From a virus, in the IMG/VR virus record IMGVR_UViG_3300034523_000183, positions 1 through 37,113 of that record: 37,113 nucleotides of DNA; one strand, written 5' to 3'. Shown piece after piece: positions 14,982-23,940 of this stretch. The notes under the pieces are model-generated. The model ran no database searches, was not told the origin of the DNA, and saw only the letters and a list, made by a program, of their open reading frames with translations. The position numbers were made by a program, and so were the translations under genes. The stretch's first letter is position 1. The number at the start of each line of letters is the position of its first letter.

Positions 14982-15000
14982 AGCCCGCACTAGGCGGGCT
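14982..15000 (-). terminator. Hairpin/T-tract/SD cassette before the small baseplate gene
   Basis: AGCCCGC (14982-14988) and GCGGGCT (14994-15000) form a perfect stem with an ACTAG loop. The minus strand continues TTTTCATGCCTGGAG before the ATG at 14960. Among the four cassettes, this one has the longest T-run and the most terminator-like shape. Confidence 0.7.
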
Positions 15001-15004
15001 GTGG

Positions 15005-15586
15005 TCAGTGTTTGTGATTTGCCGTGTTGCCGGCGGTGTCGATGATCCGCCCCCCGCCGTTGATGTCCCCCGTGACCATCAGTGTTCCGTTGATCGTGAC
15101 CGCGCCGGTCAGCGTAATCGCGTCGGCCTGGGCGGTGATGCTTGAGGACTGGGCGGTGATGGCGTCGTCCGTCAGCACTGCCTGGGAGGCTCCGACCTTC
15201 ACCGTGACCGTGCCGCTGGGCAGATCGATCGTGTAAGACTTGGCCTGCCAGTCGTAGACCAGGGAGCCACCGTCGTCGAAACGCCAGACATCGACATGGT
15301 CGCGGTTGTCCGGCGCCGGGCCGGCGTTGCCGTACAGCCCCGGCACGAACGTGCCCTGGGCAGGCTCGCCGCTGGGACTGATCAGCGCGCCCTGCTCGTC
15401 CAGGCTCGGCGCCCGCCAGTGGCGTGCCTTGCCAGCGGCTTGGCTGTGCCAGCGGACCCAGGCGCTGGTCCAGCCGCTGCCGTCCGACACCCGCACCATC
15501 GCGGCGGTCAGGTCGACGGCGACCACCCGGCAGGGGATCACCAGGCTGGCCAGCATCCGGTCGTGCATGGCTGATGCGTAACTCAT
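15005..15586 (-). CDS. V: Baseplate spike protein gpV
   Basis: This 193-aa protein has an N-terminal OB-fold region (VVAVDLTAAMVRVSDG, then WVRWHSQAAGKARHW), a PSGEPAQGTFVPGLYG segment, and a C-terminal beta-helix of short strands (ITAQSSSITAQADAITLTG). It ends NHKH, the His-x-His pair that coordinates iron at the tip of P2 and phi92 spikes. It forms the trimeric membrane-piercing needle. The start overlaps the upstream stop (ATGA). Confidence 0.94.
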   Translation of the reverse strand: MSYASAMHDRMLASLVIPCRVVAVDLTAAMVRVSDGSGWTSAWVRWHSQAAGKARHWRAPSLDEQGALISPSGEPAQGTFVPGLYGNAGPAPDNRDHVDVWRFDDGGSLVYDWQAKSYTIDLPSGTVTVKVGASQAVLTDDAITAQSSSITAQADAITLTGAVTINGTLMVTGDINGGGRIIDTAGNTANHKH

Positions 15587-16095
15587 GACAGTTCCTCCGG
15601 GCTGACGGGCTCAGCGTCCGGGCCGACCTTCAGCACCAGTGTGCCCGGTGGCTGCCTGGGCCATGGCCACTCTTCCTCGCCCAGGTAGATGATCTGGGTC
15701 CACTCCACCACCCAGACCGCGTAACCGTCCAACTCAGGCCGCGTCCAGTCCTGTGCTGCTCGGACGAACTTGGCCGGCTCGACCTCGATGCCCCATGTCT
15801 GTATACGCAGCAACACGGTCAACTGAGCCGCCGAGAACGCGGCGATACGGAGGCTAAAGTCTTCCTCCCCCGCGACAATAACGCGCGCCTCGAAGCGCGC
15901 CTCCACCCCAACCTCGCCAGTACCAGGGTCCGGCCCCGGCTCCCACTCGACCAACTCAATCACCACTGCGGGGATCGCAATCCGATCAAGCCGGTCAGGC
16001 ATGGTGCCGACGTATTCCAATGCAGGCAGCGCCTCGGCGATGTGCGTCTCGATCGCGGCGTACAAGCGATCAAGTGGGATCGGATCCTCAGCCAT
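15583..16095 (-). CDS. Probable tail completion / terminator protein
   Basis: This 170-aa protein begins MAEDPIPLDRLYAAIETHI and contains IPAVVIELVEWEPGPD and FEARVIVAGEEDFSLRI. It lies between the gpZ-like and spike genes, where lambda-head/P2-tail mosaics usually encode a tail completion or head-tail terminator protein. That placement is the main evidence; I recognise only a loose resemblance to Mu gp37-like proteins. ATG 16095 has GGAGG seven bases upstream, better than the TTG at 16101. Confidence 0.5.
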   Translation of the reverse strand: MAEDPIPLDRLYAAIETHIAEALPALEYVGTMPDRLDRIAIPAVVIELVEWEPGPDPGTGEVGVEARFEARVIVAGEEDFSLRIAAFSAAQLTVLLRIQTWGIEVEPAKFVRAAQDWTRPELDGYAVWVVEWTQIIYLGEEEWPWPRQPPGTLVLKVGPDAEPVSPEELS

Positions 16096-16750
16096 TACCA
16101 ACCCTCCCCAACAGTTTCTGCAGCTCGTAGTTGAGCTCTTGCCTCATGACCTCCAGCAGCCGCTGGTGGGCCTTCTGTGTCCACGACTCGAAGTGCGGCT
16201 TCACGTCTTCCAGCGAGATCATCGCCTTGGCCAGCGGGAAGCGGCTGCCGTTCTCGGCGATCCAGCCCGAGCTGGCACCGCCCTTCCCCGACACTTCGCT
16301 TGCCGGGTAGTCGCTTGCCTTGAAATGCTTGCTGGCCGTGCGGATCCAGATATCGGGGTTGCTCCCGTACACCGCCTTGTAGAAAGCCCCTTGGTAGCGG
16401 CGTCCTGCCACCGAGACCCCGTTGCGGGTTTGCCGGGGCCGACCCGCGCGGCTTGCTGCGATTGGGTCAAGGCCGAACCACAGCTTGCCGCGACCGTCAC
16501 CGCCCACCGGATAGGCCCGCAGGCGCTGACGAACCGAGGCCACGGCGATCCGCTCCTGCACGGCGACTGCCCTACCCACGTGGGTGCGCAGCCAGCGCAG
16601 GGTCTTGTTGATCGCTCGACGCTGAGCTTTGGCGATGGCCTTGGGGGCCAGTGCCGCGAACGCATCAAACTGTGCGACCTGCTGGGGCAGCGCCTGTAAG
16701 GTGATCATCCCGGTACCGGAGGACACCTTGTGATAGCTGCCGACGCTCAT
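16088..16750 (-). CDS. Minor tail protein gpZ-like (head-tail connector)
   Basis: This 220-aa protein contains FAALAPKAIAKAQRRAINKTLRWLRTHV (in part) and SVRQRLRAYP, then GRRYQGAFYKAVYG and PHFESWTQKAHQRLLEVM, which match prophage minor tail protein Z. It helps connect tail to head. The order FII-like, Z-like, then tail completion is that of the lambda head-tail joint. The start overlaps the FII-like stop (ATGA), and a second in-frame ATG lies 14 codons later. Confidence 0.75.
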   Translation of the reverse strand: MSVGSYHKVSSGTGMITLQALPQQVAQFDAFAALAPKAIAKAQRRAINKTLRWLRTHVGRAVAVQERIAVASVRQRLRAYPVGGDGRGKLWFGLDPIAASRAGRPRQTRNGVSVAGRRYQGAFYKAVYGSNPDIWIRTASKHFKASDYPASEVSGKGGASSGWIAENGSRFPLAKAMISLEDVKPHFESWTQKAHQRLLEVMRQELNYELQKLLGRVGNG

Positions 16751-17061
16751 GGCGCCTTCCTCAGCACCAGGGCGACCAGGCCGTCGCCGCCGGGCTCGAT
16801 GTTGGTGATCGTGTAGGTGCCGCCGCCGTCCTCTTCCGGCAGATCGATCTCGACCTTCTGCCGGGACTGGACGCCTGCGTTGTCCGCAACACGGATGACC
16901 AGATGCGGTTCACGCAGGCCCGTGTTGATGCGGCCGAGCTTTGGCTGCAGCCAGGGCGCCGAGAACATTCCCAGCACGTCACGGCCCTCGATCCGCGCCG
17001 TGTCGCCCAGGACTTCGAACACCGTGTCGTCCACTTCGTCGATCAGGTCCCGGAAGGCCAT
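16747..17061 (-). CDS. Head-tail joining protein, lambda gpFII-like
   Basis: This 104-aa protein carries the head-tail attachment family pattern: MAFRDLIDEVDDTVFEVLGD, SAPWLQPKLGRINTGL, HLVIRVADNAGVQ and GDGLVALVLRKAP. It seals the gpW ring at the bottom of the head and provides the tail-docking surface. It lies two bases after the capsid stop, in lambda gene order. It is a different protein from the tail tube FII at 9145-9654, although the letter is the same. Confidence 0.8.
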   Translation of the reverse strand: MAFRDLIDEVDDTVFEVLGDTARIEGRDVLGMFSAPWLQPKLGRINTGLREPHLVIRVADNAGVQSRQKVEIDLPEEDGGGTYTITNIEPGGDGLVALVLRKAP

Positions 17062-17063
17062 GA

Positions 17064-18059
17064 TCAGAGCGTCAGGCGCAGCACGGCACGCGGCCGGGTG
17101 CAGATGTGCAGTGGGTTGGACTGGGCTTCGCCATCGATGCCCTTACCGAACGGCATCTCTTCTATCTTGCTGTAGTACGGCAGCCCCTCGGTGTTGACGG
17201 TTTCGATGTAGTCCGCCGGCGCGTACACCGACAGGAACAGGTCCGAGACGCCTTCGGGCACGAGGCGGGCCTCGTCATCTGGGACGTAAGCATTGCCGCC
17301 CACCTTGCCGCGGTAGCGCTCCCAGCTGATGCCGCCGAACTCGAACGACTCACGCCCATCACCGCGCAGCGATGCGGCCTGCTGGCTGCCCTTGTAAGTG
17401 TCGACCACCGACTTGTGGGCGATCAGCTTTTTCCAGAAGGTCTTGCCGCAGAAGGCACGCGCGCCCGTGGTGGTGACGTTGCCAAGAGCATCCTCCTGCA
17501 TGTCCAAGGCATCCACGCACTGGGCCTGAACGTTCGACTCCTGATCGTTCAGGCCCATCGCCAGCCGCTGCTGGGAAACACCAAACACCTTGTAAATGTC
17601 CAGCAGCACCGAGGTGCCATCGGCATCGAGTACCTTGCCGTTGAGCGCCCCCATGCGGTGGAACTCGTGGGTGGCGTCGAGCTGACTTCGGGCCTTGCTC
17701 AGGCGCTTGTTCACCACGGCCTGGACAGCCTGCAGCTCGGTCAGGGCGCCGAAAGCACGGATGCCCTGAATCTCGTCCGCCTTGATCGCGAAACGTTGAG
17801 GCAGGTGGATCGTGTTGAACGGGATCAGGCTGCGCTTGCTACCGCCGACCACCAGACCGGAAGTGCCGCGCTCACCCGCCGGTACCAAGGCGAGGGTATC
17901 GCCGTCCTTTTCGATCTGCACTGTCAGGGTCGGGACACCCTCTTCGCGGAACAGGCCCAGCGCGGCCAAGCGGCCGGGAACGTATTCCTGTTCGTTGATG
18001 GCTGCGGTCAGGGCCGCAACGCTAAAGGCATCGTCTTGAAAAATGGCGATTTCGGCCAT
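17064..18059 (-). CDS. Major capsid protein, lambda gpE-like
   Basis: This 331-aa protein is the length of lambda gpE (341 aa). It has FSVAALTAAINEQEYVPGRL, LIPFNTIHLPQRFAI (typical 'P...H.P' of the family), KRLSKARSQLDATHEFHRMGAL in part, and the conserved SVYAPADYIETVNTEGLPYYSKIE near the C-terminus (in part). It forms the HK97-fold shell stabilised by the decoration protein next door. Its start carries the fourth hairpin/CTGGAG cassette. Confidence 0.93.
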   Translation of the reverse strand: MAEIAIFQDDAFSVAALTAAINEQEYVPGRLAALGLFREEGVPTLTVQIEKDGDTLALVPAGERGTSGLVVGGSKRSLIPFNTIHLPQRFAIKADEIQGIRAFGALTELQAVQAVVNKRLSKARSQLDATHEFHRMGALNGKVLDADGTSVLLDIYKVFGVSQQRLAMGLNDQESNVQAQCVDALDMQEDALGNVTTTGARAFCGKTFWKKLIAHKSVVDTYKGSQQAASLRGDGRESFEFGGISWERYRGKVGGNAYVPDDEARLVPEGVSDLFLSVYAPADYIETVNTEGLPYYSKIEEMPFGKGIDGEAQSNPLHICTRPRAVLRLTL

Positions 18060-18079
18060 GGGGTACTCCAGAAAGTAAG

Positions 18080-18100
18080 AACCCCGCTCGGAGCGGGGTT
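18080..18100 (-). terminator. Hairpin/T-tract/SD cassette before the capsid gene
   Basis: AACCCCGCTC (18080-18089) pairs with GAGCGGGGTT (18091-18100). The minus strand then reads CTTACTTTCTGGAG and the capsid ATG at 18059. It lies between the decoration and capsid genes, both needed in high amounts. Confidence 0.65.
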
Positions 18101-18121
18101 GGGGGAAAACGTTGGGTCAGG

Positions 18122-18469
18122 TCAGCGCAGGATGATGAAGTGCGCAGCCAGGGCTTTTTCAGCATCGACATCGACGCCGGTCAGCAGGGCCTCGGTGACC
18201 TCGGCCAGCCGCACCACGGCGCGACCGCGGCGGGTAGTGTCCGACTCGCCGAGTGGGGCGAACAGGATGCAGACGGCGTTTTCGCTACCATCCTCCGCTG
18301 CGGGGCTGTAGGCGGTGAACTCGCCGCTCGCGGTGAGTCGCCCCAGCACCTGTCCAGCGACCAGGGCCGGGCCAGCTGCGATGTCGATGGCTTCGCGGGA
18401 GATCTTGCCCGCCCCCTCAGAAAGCAGGAACTCACCGGCGTGAACCGGCTCCAGCTGGATATTGCTCAT
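18122..18469 (-). CDS. Head decoration protein, lambda gpD-like
   Basis: This 115-aa protein has the HDPD-like family pattern: LEPVHAGEFLLSEGAGKISRE in part, GQVLGRLTASGEFTAYSP and a C-terminal AALAAHFIILR-like strand (EKALAAHFIILR). Trimers of such proteins cement the expanded capsid. The start overlaps the protease end by four bases (ATGA), and the gene precedes the capsid gene as in lambda. Confidence 0.88.
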   Translation of the reverse strand: MSNIQLEPVHAGEFLLSEGAGKISREAIDIAAGPALVAGQVLGRLTASGEFTAYSPAAEDGSENAVCILFAPLGESDTTRRGRAVVRLAEVTEALLTGVDVDAEKALAAHFIILR

Positions 18470-19626
18470 GGTCGTGCTCCTTTGTTGGCGGCCTGCCGGC
18501 GGGCAGCCCAGATATTGGATGGGTTGGGGAGTTGCGCCTTGACCTTCTCCGGCTCGTCGTCGGCCGGAGGCAGGCTGTTGTCGATCTCAAAGCCTTTGCC
18601 GGAGCTGACCAGCTTCTCGAACAGGCGAGCCCGCACCGCGTCAGGCTCCAGGCCCGCGTTGACGTACTCCGCCGTAAGCTCGGGCAAGCGCGCCGCGACG
18701 CAGAGGTCGTGAACTCCCTTAGCCCGTGTCAGCGCGGCCTGCACGGTGGCCTGGTCGGTCAATTTGGTGGAGGCGATCAAGGTCTCGGCCAAGTTGCTGA
18801 TACCGGCCTTGGCGCAGCCCTGGGTGATCATCAGCGCCAGCTCCGTGGAGGCTGCTGGATCAGGCGGGGTTGCTCCAGGTGGAGTTGCTGGGTCATCGTC
18901 CGGTGTCTGATCGGCCAGCTGATCCAGCAGCGCCTGCGGCGTCTGGCGGTACCGCTTCATCGCTGCGCCCTGCGCCAGGCAGGCTTTGACCTCGACCCCG
19001 TTGCCTACCTCATCAGCCAGGCCGAGCGCCAAGGCTTCCTGAGCCGTCAGCCAGGTCTCATCGTTGACCATCCGGCGCAGCTCGGCGTCGTCGATGTCTG
19101 GGGCCTTGGCCCGGTACGCCGCGATGATGGCTTCGAAGGTCTGGTCCAGGACGTCAGCGACGCGGCGCAGGTCCTCAGCATCGCCGCTGGTCCAGGTCCA
19201 CGGGTTGTGCACCATCAGCATGGCGTTGGAAGCCATGACCAGGCGGTGGGCGCCACAGGCCGCGACACTGCCGGCACTGGCGGCCAGCGCATCGATACGC
19301 GCGGTACAGCGCTCGCCAAGGCGATTCAGCGCGTTGTGAATGGCCAGGCCGTCGAACAGGTCACCACCAATGGTGTTGAACGCCACCACGACCGGCGACA
19401 CGCCGTCGTCGATCGCCTTCAAATCCTTGATGAACTCGTTCGCAGTGATGCCCCAGCCACCGATCTCACCGTAGATGTAGATCTCGATGGGGACAGGCTC
19501 GGTGTTGGCTGCGCCCTCGCCTTCGGCCGCTGCGCTGATCTTGTACCAGTGCTGGTCTTCGACCTTCGGCGCCGAGGGCACCTTGTTGAAGATGCGGAAC
19601 GGCATCAACGGCTTCAACGGTTTCAT
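18466..19626 (-). CDS. ClpP-like head maturation protease / scaffold fusion
   Basis: In this 386-aa protein residues ~45-225 are a ClpP/S49-like serine protease. The oxyanion-type loop is FNTIGGDLFDG (84-94), the nucleophile is Ser117 in LAASAGS and the base is His140 in MVHNPW. The C-terminal ~150 residues are helical and probably act as internal scaffold, as in lambda gpC/Nu3. It processes the portal and scaffold during prohead maturation. The start overlaps the portal stop (ATGA). Confidence 0.92.
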   Translation of the reverse strand: MKPLKPLMPFRIFNKVPSAPKVEDQHWYKISAAAEGEGAANTEPVPIEIYIYGEIGGWGITANEFIKDLKAIDDGVSPVVVAFNTIGGDLFDGLAIHNALNRLGERCTARIDALAASAGSVAACGAHRLVMASNAMLMVHNPWTWTSGDAEDLRRVADVLDQTFEAIIAAYRAKAPDIDDAELRRMVNDETWLTAQEALALGLADEVGNGVEVKACLAQGAAMKRYRQTPQALLDQLADQTPDDDPATPPGATPPDPAASTELALMITQGCAKAGISNLAETLIASTKLTDQATVQAALTRAKGVHDLCVAARLPELTAEYVNAGLEPDAVRARLFEKLVSSGKGFEIDNSLPPADDEPEKVKAQLPNPSNIWAARRQAANKGARP

Positions 19627-21104
19627 GGTTTCTCCTTCTCGTCGGGATCGTCATCGATCGCCGACAACGTGCTGTAGGTGAGGCCCAAGGTCTTCGCCCG
19701 GGCGAGATCGGCGGCGTTCTCTTCGTCCACCACCTCTGCATCGGTACCGCCTCGCAGGCAAACCTCGCTGCGTGACGCGAAGCCCGCTGCGATTTCCATC
19801 GTGCGCGATTGAACGTCTTGAACCGGATGAATGTAGGCCCAGCCCTGCGGCACCCAACGGGTACGCTGGTACTCCCGACGCCGCAGTGAGTAATCCGGCA
19901 AATCGAGCGCCCCGGCGAGGACCGCCATGTCCAACCAGGCTTTGCGCACTGGCCGGCACAGCTGGTGGACGTACACCTGGAACTGGAGCTGCTCCAGCCG
20001 ACGCCGAAACTCCGTCAGCACCACACGGATCGCCCGATCGTTCACGCCCTGCATGTCGCCGGTCATCAGCTCGTAGGGCAGCCCCGATCCAGCCGCTGCA
20101 GCCATCAGCTGCTGCCGCATGAAGTCGGGATAGTTGTTGCCCGCGTCTGGCGGGTCCGAGAACTCGACCTGCTCACCAGGGAGCAGCTCCTGCATCGTGC
20201 CAGGCTCAAGCCCCACCATCGGCGTGAAGCCATCGCGGTCGAACTTGACCGGCGCACCGGTCAGCGGGTCGATCTGTGGGGGGCCGTCTGGAGAGGGCTT
20301 GCGAACGAAGCCTGCGAACAGGTTCGCCACCTCCTGCCGGAACAGCACCGCGTCGTCGAAGTTGTCCAGGCTGCGCAGGCGCTTCAGCACGGGCGCCAAA
20401 CGCGGCACCCCACGCAGCTGGCCAGGCTCCAGCGGCTCGAATACATGCAACATCTGCTCGGCCGGGATCCGCACCAACTGGTTGTAGCCAGCATTCAGCG
20501 TGGACTTGTCGCTGGGGTGATTGCGATAGCACCAGTACGCCACGCGCCGGCCCATTCCGTTGAACTCGATCCCGGCCCGGATGACGTTGCCGAAGCGGGT
20601 AACCTCGAACTTGTCGTGCGGCACAAACTCCGGTGACAAGCACTGCAGTTGCAGCGGCACCGCGTAACCATCCTCCGGCCGGCGTGGACGCAGCCGGATA
20701 AAGCATTCACCCGACTGCTCTACGGTGCGCGCCACCAGGGCTTGCTGACCGTAGAAGTCGGTGAGCTGATCGGCGTCTGCCTCATCGACCCAGTCCTCCC
20801 ACAGCTCCTGCATCGCCTTGCGGACTGACTTGTCGAGCAACCTCGGATGCGGCGTGATGCCGGTGCCAATCAGGTTGCTGACCCGCTTGTCGATGACGTT
20901 GGCCGCGTAGGGGTCATTGCGCACCGCGCTGCGCGAGCGGGAGCGCAGGTTGCGTAGGGCCGGCATGATCAGGCTGTTCACGCCAGTGTCCGGCGCATCC
21001 CAACCTGATGAGCGCCGTCCCTCGGCGGCGCCTTCGTAGCTGGCTTTGATCCGCTCAGGCACCAAAATGCCTGAGCGGCCGAGGGACAGATAACGTCCAC
21101 TCAC
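19623..21104 (-). CDS. Portal protein, lambda gpB-like
   Basis: This 493-aa protein matches the lambda portal family: NSLIMPALRNLRSRSRSAVRN in part, YAANVIDKRVSNLIGTGITPHP in part, QSGECFIRL, and the conserved GMQGVNDRAIR-like segment (DMQGVNDRAIRVVL). The dodecameric ring is the DNA entry and exit channel at one head vertex. The start is GTG 21104, overlapping the gpW stop. No ATG gives a better N-terminus. Confidence 0.94.
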   Translation of the reverse strand: MSGRYLSLGRSGILVPERIKASYEGAAEGRRSSGWDAPDTGVNSLIMPALRNLRSRSRSAVRNDPYAANVIDKRVSNLIGTGITPHPRLLDKSVRKAMQELWEDWVDEADADQLTDFYGQQALVARTVEQSGECFIRLRPRRPEDGYAVPLQLQCLSPEFVPHDKFEVTRFGNVIRAGIEFNGMGRRVAYWCYRNHPSDKSTLNAGYNQLVRIPAEQMLHVFEPLEPGQLRGVPRLAPVLKRLRSLDNFDDAVLFRQEVANLFAGFVRKPSPDGPPQIDPLTGAPVKFDRDGFTPMVGLEPGTMQELLPGEQVEFSDPPDAGNNYPDFMRQQLMAAAAGSGLPYELMTGDMQGVNDRAIRVVLTEFRRRLEQLQFQVYVHQLCRPVRKAWLDMAVLAGALDLPDYSLRRREYQRTRWVPQGWAYIHPVQDVQSRTMEIAAGFASRSEVCLRGGTDAEVVDEENAADLARAKTLGLTYSTLSAIDDDPDEKEKP

Positions 21105-21307
21105 AGTCCCTTGCCCCCATGGTAGACACGGGTCACGCGCGAGCGCGGCCCTGCGGCGCTCACCAGTTCGGTGCGAATCAGGTCTCGGGCCTTGATCAGC
21201 TCATCAACCGTTCGATACTCGACGGTGCGGTCCGAGTAACGAACGATCTTTTCACCGCGCGCAATCGCCCGCTCGACAGCGTCGAGGTGTGCTTTTGTGT
21301 AGGCCAT
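21101..21307 (-). CDS. Head-tail joining protein, lambda gpW-like
   Basis: This 68-aa protein contains AHLDAVERAIARGEKIVRYSDRTVEYRT (in part) and LIKARDLIRTEL, closely matching the gpW family in length and pattern. It fills the portal and serves as platform for the FII-like protein. It lies between terminase and portal as in lambda, one base after the TerL stop. It is unrelated to the baseplate gpW at 14416-14742. Confidence 0.9.
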   Translation of the reverse strand: MAYTKAHLDAVERAIARGEKIVRYSDRTVEYRTVDELIKARDLIRTELVSAAGPRSRVTRVYHGGKGL

Positions 21308-21308
21308 G

Positions 21309-23342
21309 TCAGCGTCTCTTCAGGTAGCCGCTGCTGTAGCTGCGGCGTTGCATAGGTTGAGGCGCGGCTCTCGGAGCCGGCAGTGGTGGCGGATCGGGGC
21401 GCCTGGTCGGTGCCGATGCCGGCTGCTCGACCTCTTCGTCCTGGTCGTCGCCGTCTGGCTCGCTGGCCTGGGGCCGGGCTGGCTGCTGCTCGCCCTGGTC
21501 GAACAGGCTGGCCTGCGCAAGCGCCTGCCGCAGCTTGTCCCAGTCCTGTTCGCCATAACGGTGCAGGCCGAGGAAGTTGGCCATGGCCAGGTTGTACACC
21601 ATGAGGTCCAGCGCCTCGTTGCGCTCGGCTTTGCTCTTGACCCACTCGATCCGCTTGTAGCCCTTCACGTAGCGGGCGATCTTGCGTTCGGCCACGCACT
21701 GCTGGAAGAACTCATCCGGCAGGTCCTTGGCGAAGTGCAGCGCGCCCGGCCCCGTCTCGAAGCTGTAGCGGTTGTAGATCCAGTCCTTGGCGGTGTCGGT
21801 ACCAACGATCCACAGCTCGGCGCCGTTGCGCTCGGTCTGCCCCTTCCAAGTGACGTCCACCTGCGACGGGCGCTGGGCGATCACTGGCCGGCCCGGCTTG
21901 CTCGCCCCCTTGAGCGCGAACACGTTGCGCCAGCGGCGCACGCGGGTGAACTGGTAGACCTCATGCGTGTGGTGGCCGCCGGAGTCGATGCCGGTGGCCA
22001 GGATCCCCAGGCTGACGCCGCAGGGGTGCCGGTACCGGATCTTGAGACGGTCATCCAGTAGAGCCCAGGTACGCTCGTCGGCCGGATCGCCAGGGATCAC
22101 CTGGTGATCGACCACCCAGCGCTCCATGCCGGTGCCCCAGGCCATGACCATCAGTTCCAGGCGGTTGGCCTGGACATCGACGGATGCCGTCAGCGCAAGC
22201 GCCCCCACGGGCAGGGTGCCCAGCACGTAGTCTTCCTGAAGCGCACGGGCCTGCAGCACCTCGGCCTTGGTCTGCTCGATCGCGCTATCCCAGACCTCGG
22301 CCAGACGGGTGTTGTAGAACACCTGCATGGGTTCAAGGTCGCCGCGGTCCTGGGCGCGCTTGGCCTCCTCGAACTCGCGGGCCAGCATGGCCCAAGAGTG
22401 CCAGCCGAGCGGGGCGTACAGTGCATTGAGGTGGAAGCTCACCGTTTCGCCGTCGCCCTGGGCGTGGGCACGCCACTCGCCCTTGGCCAGCATGTCGGCC
22501 TTGTGATGCTCTTCGATCAGCACATCACACTCAGCGCCTTCGCATTGGTAGTGCACCCTGCTGAAGTCCGGCGAGTACATGAGACGATCCCACTTCAGGA
22601 CCTGCATGTGTCCGCAGGTCGGGCATGGCACGTAGTAGTGCCGCTGATCCCCCATCAGGAACAGGTCGTCAATCCGCGAGGCGCCTTTGATGAGCGGCGA
22701 GCTGGAGAAATAGAACTTGGCGTTACGGCCGAAGGTACTGCCCCGCGCCTCGGCCAGCTTGATCGGGTCGCCCTCTTGATCGACGTCGACGTCCCAGCGG
22801 TCGACCTCATCGCCATACACGTAGCGGGCGGACAGCTCCGACAGGTTGGCAGCCGAGCCAGCGGTGGTGGCGTACAGCGTGCCGCCCTCGAACTCTTTGG
22901 TGTCCATCGTGTTGCGTGCATCCCTGGAACGGTTAGCCGCCACGCGCGCCTTGAGTTCTGGCGTTGCGTCGATCGTCTTGCCAATCCGCGAGGACACCCG
23001 CTTGGCCAGGGCCAGGCTGGGCAGCAGGGTCAGGATGTTGGAAGGCGCCATGTGGATCAGTGCGCCGATCCAGTTCAGGGCGATCTGGGTTTTCATCAGC
23101 TGCGATGCGACCTTGGTCACCACCCGTTTGCAGGGATGGGCAGGCGACAGGCAGCGCATGGGTTCGCGGGCATACGGGGTACGCGCGGTGCGGTACTTGC
23201 CGGGCTCGGCGGCGCCGGTATCACGCGGGATCCGCATGTACTCGTCCGCCCACTCGTCTACCCACAGCTCGGGGTCAGGCGTCAGCCCTCGGCAATACGC
23301 TTCGCGGTACACCTTGGCACCGTCTGCGTATCCGGTGGGCAT
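21309..23342 (-). CDS. Terminase large subunit, lambda gpA-like
   Basis: This ~677-aa protein matches the GpA family. The N-terminal ATPase has WADEYMRIP, a variant P-loop region (VASQLMKTQ) and Walker B with acidic pair in YVYGDEVDRWD. A zinc-ribbon-like CPTCGH follows, and the C-terminal half is the nuclease. It cuts concatemers at cos and drives DNA into the prohead. I use ATG 23342, four bases after the TerS stop; GTG 23381 would add 13 residues and overlap TerS. Neither start has a strong SD. Confidence 0.92.
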   Translation of the reverse strand: MPTGYADGAKVYREAYCRGLTPDPELWVDEWADEYMRIPRDTGAAEPGKYRTARTPYAREPMRCLSPAHPCKRVVTKVASQLMKTQIALNWIGALIHMAPSNILTLLPSLALAKRVSSRIGKTIDATPELKARVAANRSRDARNTMDTKEFEGGTLYATTAGSAANLSELSARYVYGDEVDRWDVDVDQEGDPIKLAEARGSTFGRNAKFYFSSSPLIKGASRIDDLFLMGDQRHYYVPCPTCGHMQVLKWDRLMYSPDFSRVHYQCEGAECDVLIEEHHKADMLAKGEWRAHAQGDGETVSFHLNALYAPLGWHSWAMLAREFEEAKRAQDRGDLEPMQVFYNTRLAEVWDSAIEQTKAEVLQARALQEDYVLGTLPVGALALTASVDVQANRLELMVMAWGTGMERWVVDHQVIPGDPADERTWALLDDRLKIRYRHPCGVSLGILATGIDSGGHHTHEVYQFTRVRRWRNVFALKGASKPGRPVIAQRPSQVDVTWKGQTERNGAELWIVGTDTAKDWIYNRYSFETGPGALHFAKDLPDEFFQQCVAERKIARYVKGYKRIEWVKSKAERNEALDLMVYNLAMANFLGLHRYGEQDWDKLRQALAQASLFDQGEQQPARPQASEPDGDDQDEEVEQPASAPTRRPDPPPLPAPRAAPQPMQRRSYSSGYLKRR

Positions 23343-23346
23343 AGGC

Positions 23347-23928
23347 TCAGCTCTGTGTGATGGCTCGGTCGAGGTCGGCACTGCTCATCTTGTTGACCTC
23401 GATGAAAACGCGGCGGAACGCGGTGGCAAGGTGCTTCTCGATGTCCCATGGATCGTCCATCCCCACCAGCTCGGCAGCGAGCTGGGGTGCAAGGCCGAAG
23501 AACTGGTCGCGAAGCATCCGGCCTGCGGCGTAGGCCGCGTCTTCCACCGCCTTGCGCTCGACCAAGTCGCCCTGGACCTTGTGGAACTCGGCCTCGGCCA
23601 GCTGCGCCAGGTAGAACTCGCGATGGGCTTTCGACCGCTGGAAGTTGTGGCCACTGCCCGGCGCCGGATCCGGCTGCTGCACCGCAGATGTGTCGCGGCC
23701 TGGCTGGAGCTGGCTGCGCACGTCGCGTTCTATCCGGGCTTCTTCATGCCGGGCCGCGACCGGCGCCTTGGCCGGATCCGCCGATTCGGCCAGCAGCACC
23801 TCGGTGGCTTCGACGTCGACCTTGCCGTCGGCAGTCAGCACCAGGCGCTCCTGCTTGGCCAGTTTGGAAACGTAGGATTTCGACCATCCATTGCGGGCGG
23901 CGAACTCCGATTTCGTCAGATGGGTCAT
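23347..23928 (-). CDS. Terminase small subunit, Nu1-like
   Basis: This 193-aa protein begins with a winged-helix DNA-binding motif (LTKSEFAARNGWSKSYVSKLAK in part, residues 3-25) as in lambda gpNu1 and ends in a helical region that should bind TerL. It recognises the packaging site. Directly upstream lie three AGTTCAC repeats and one inverted copy, a good candidate for its own binding sites. The SD upstream of ATG 23928 is weak. Confidence 0.82.
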   Translation of the reverse strand: MTHLTKSEFAARNGWSKSYVSKLAKQERLVLTADGKVDVEATEVLLAESADPAKAPVAARHEEARIERDVRSQLQPGRDTSAVQQPDPAPGSGHNFQRSKAHREFYLAQLAEAEFHKVQGDLVERKAVEDAAYAAGRMLRDQFFGLAPQLAAELVGMDDPWDIEKHLATAFRRVFIEVNKMSSADLDRAITQS

Positions 23929-23940
23929 GTCGAAAAGTCC

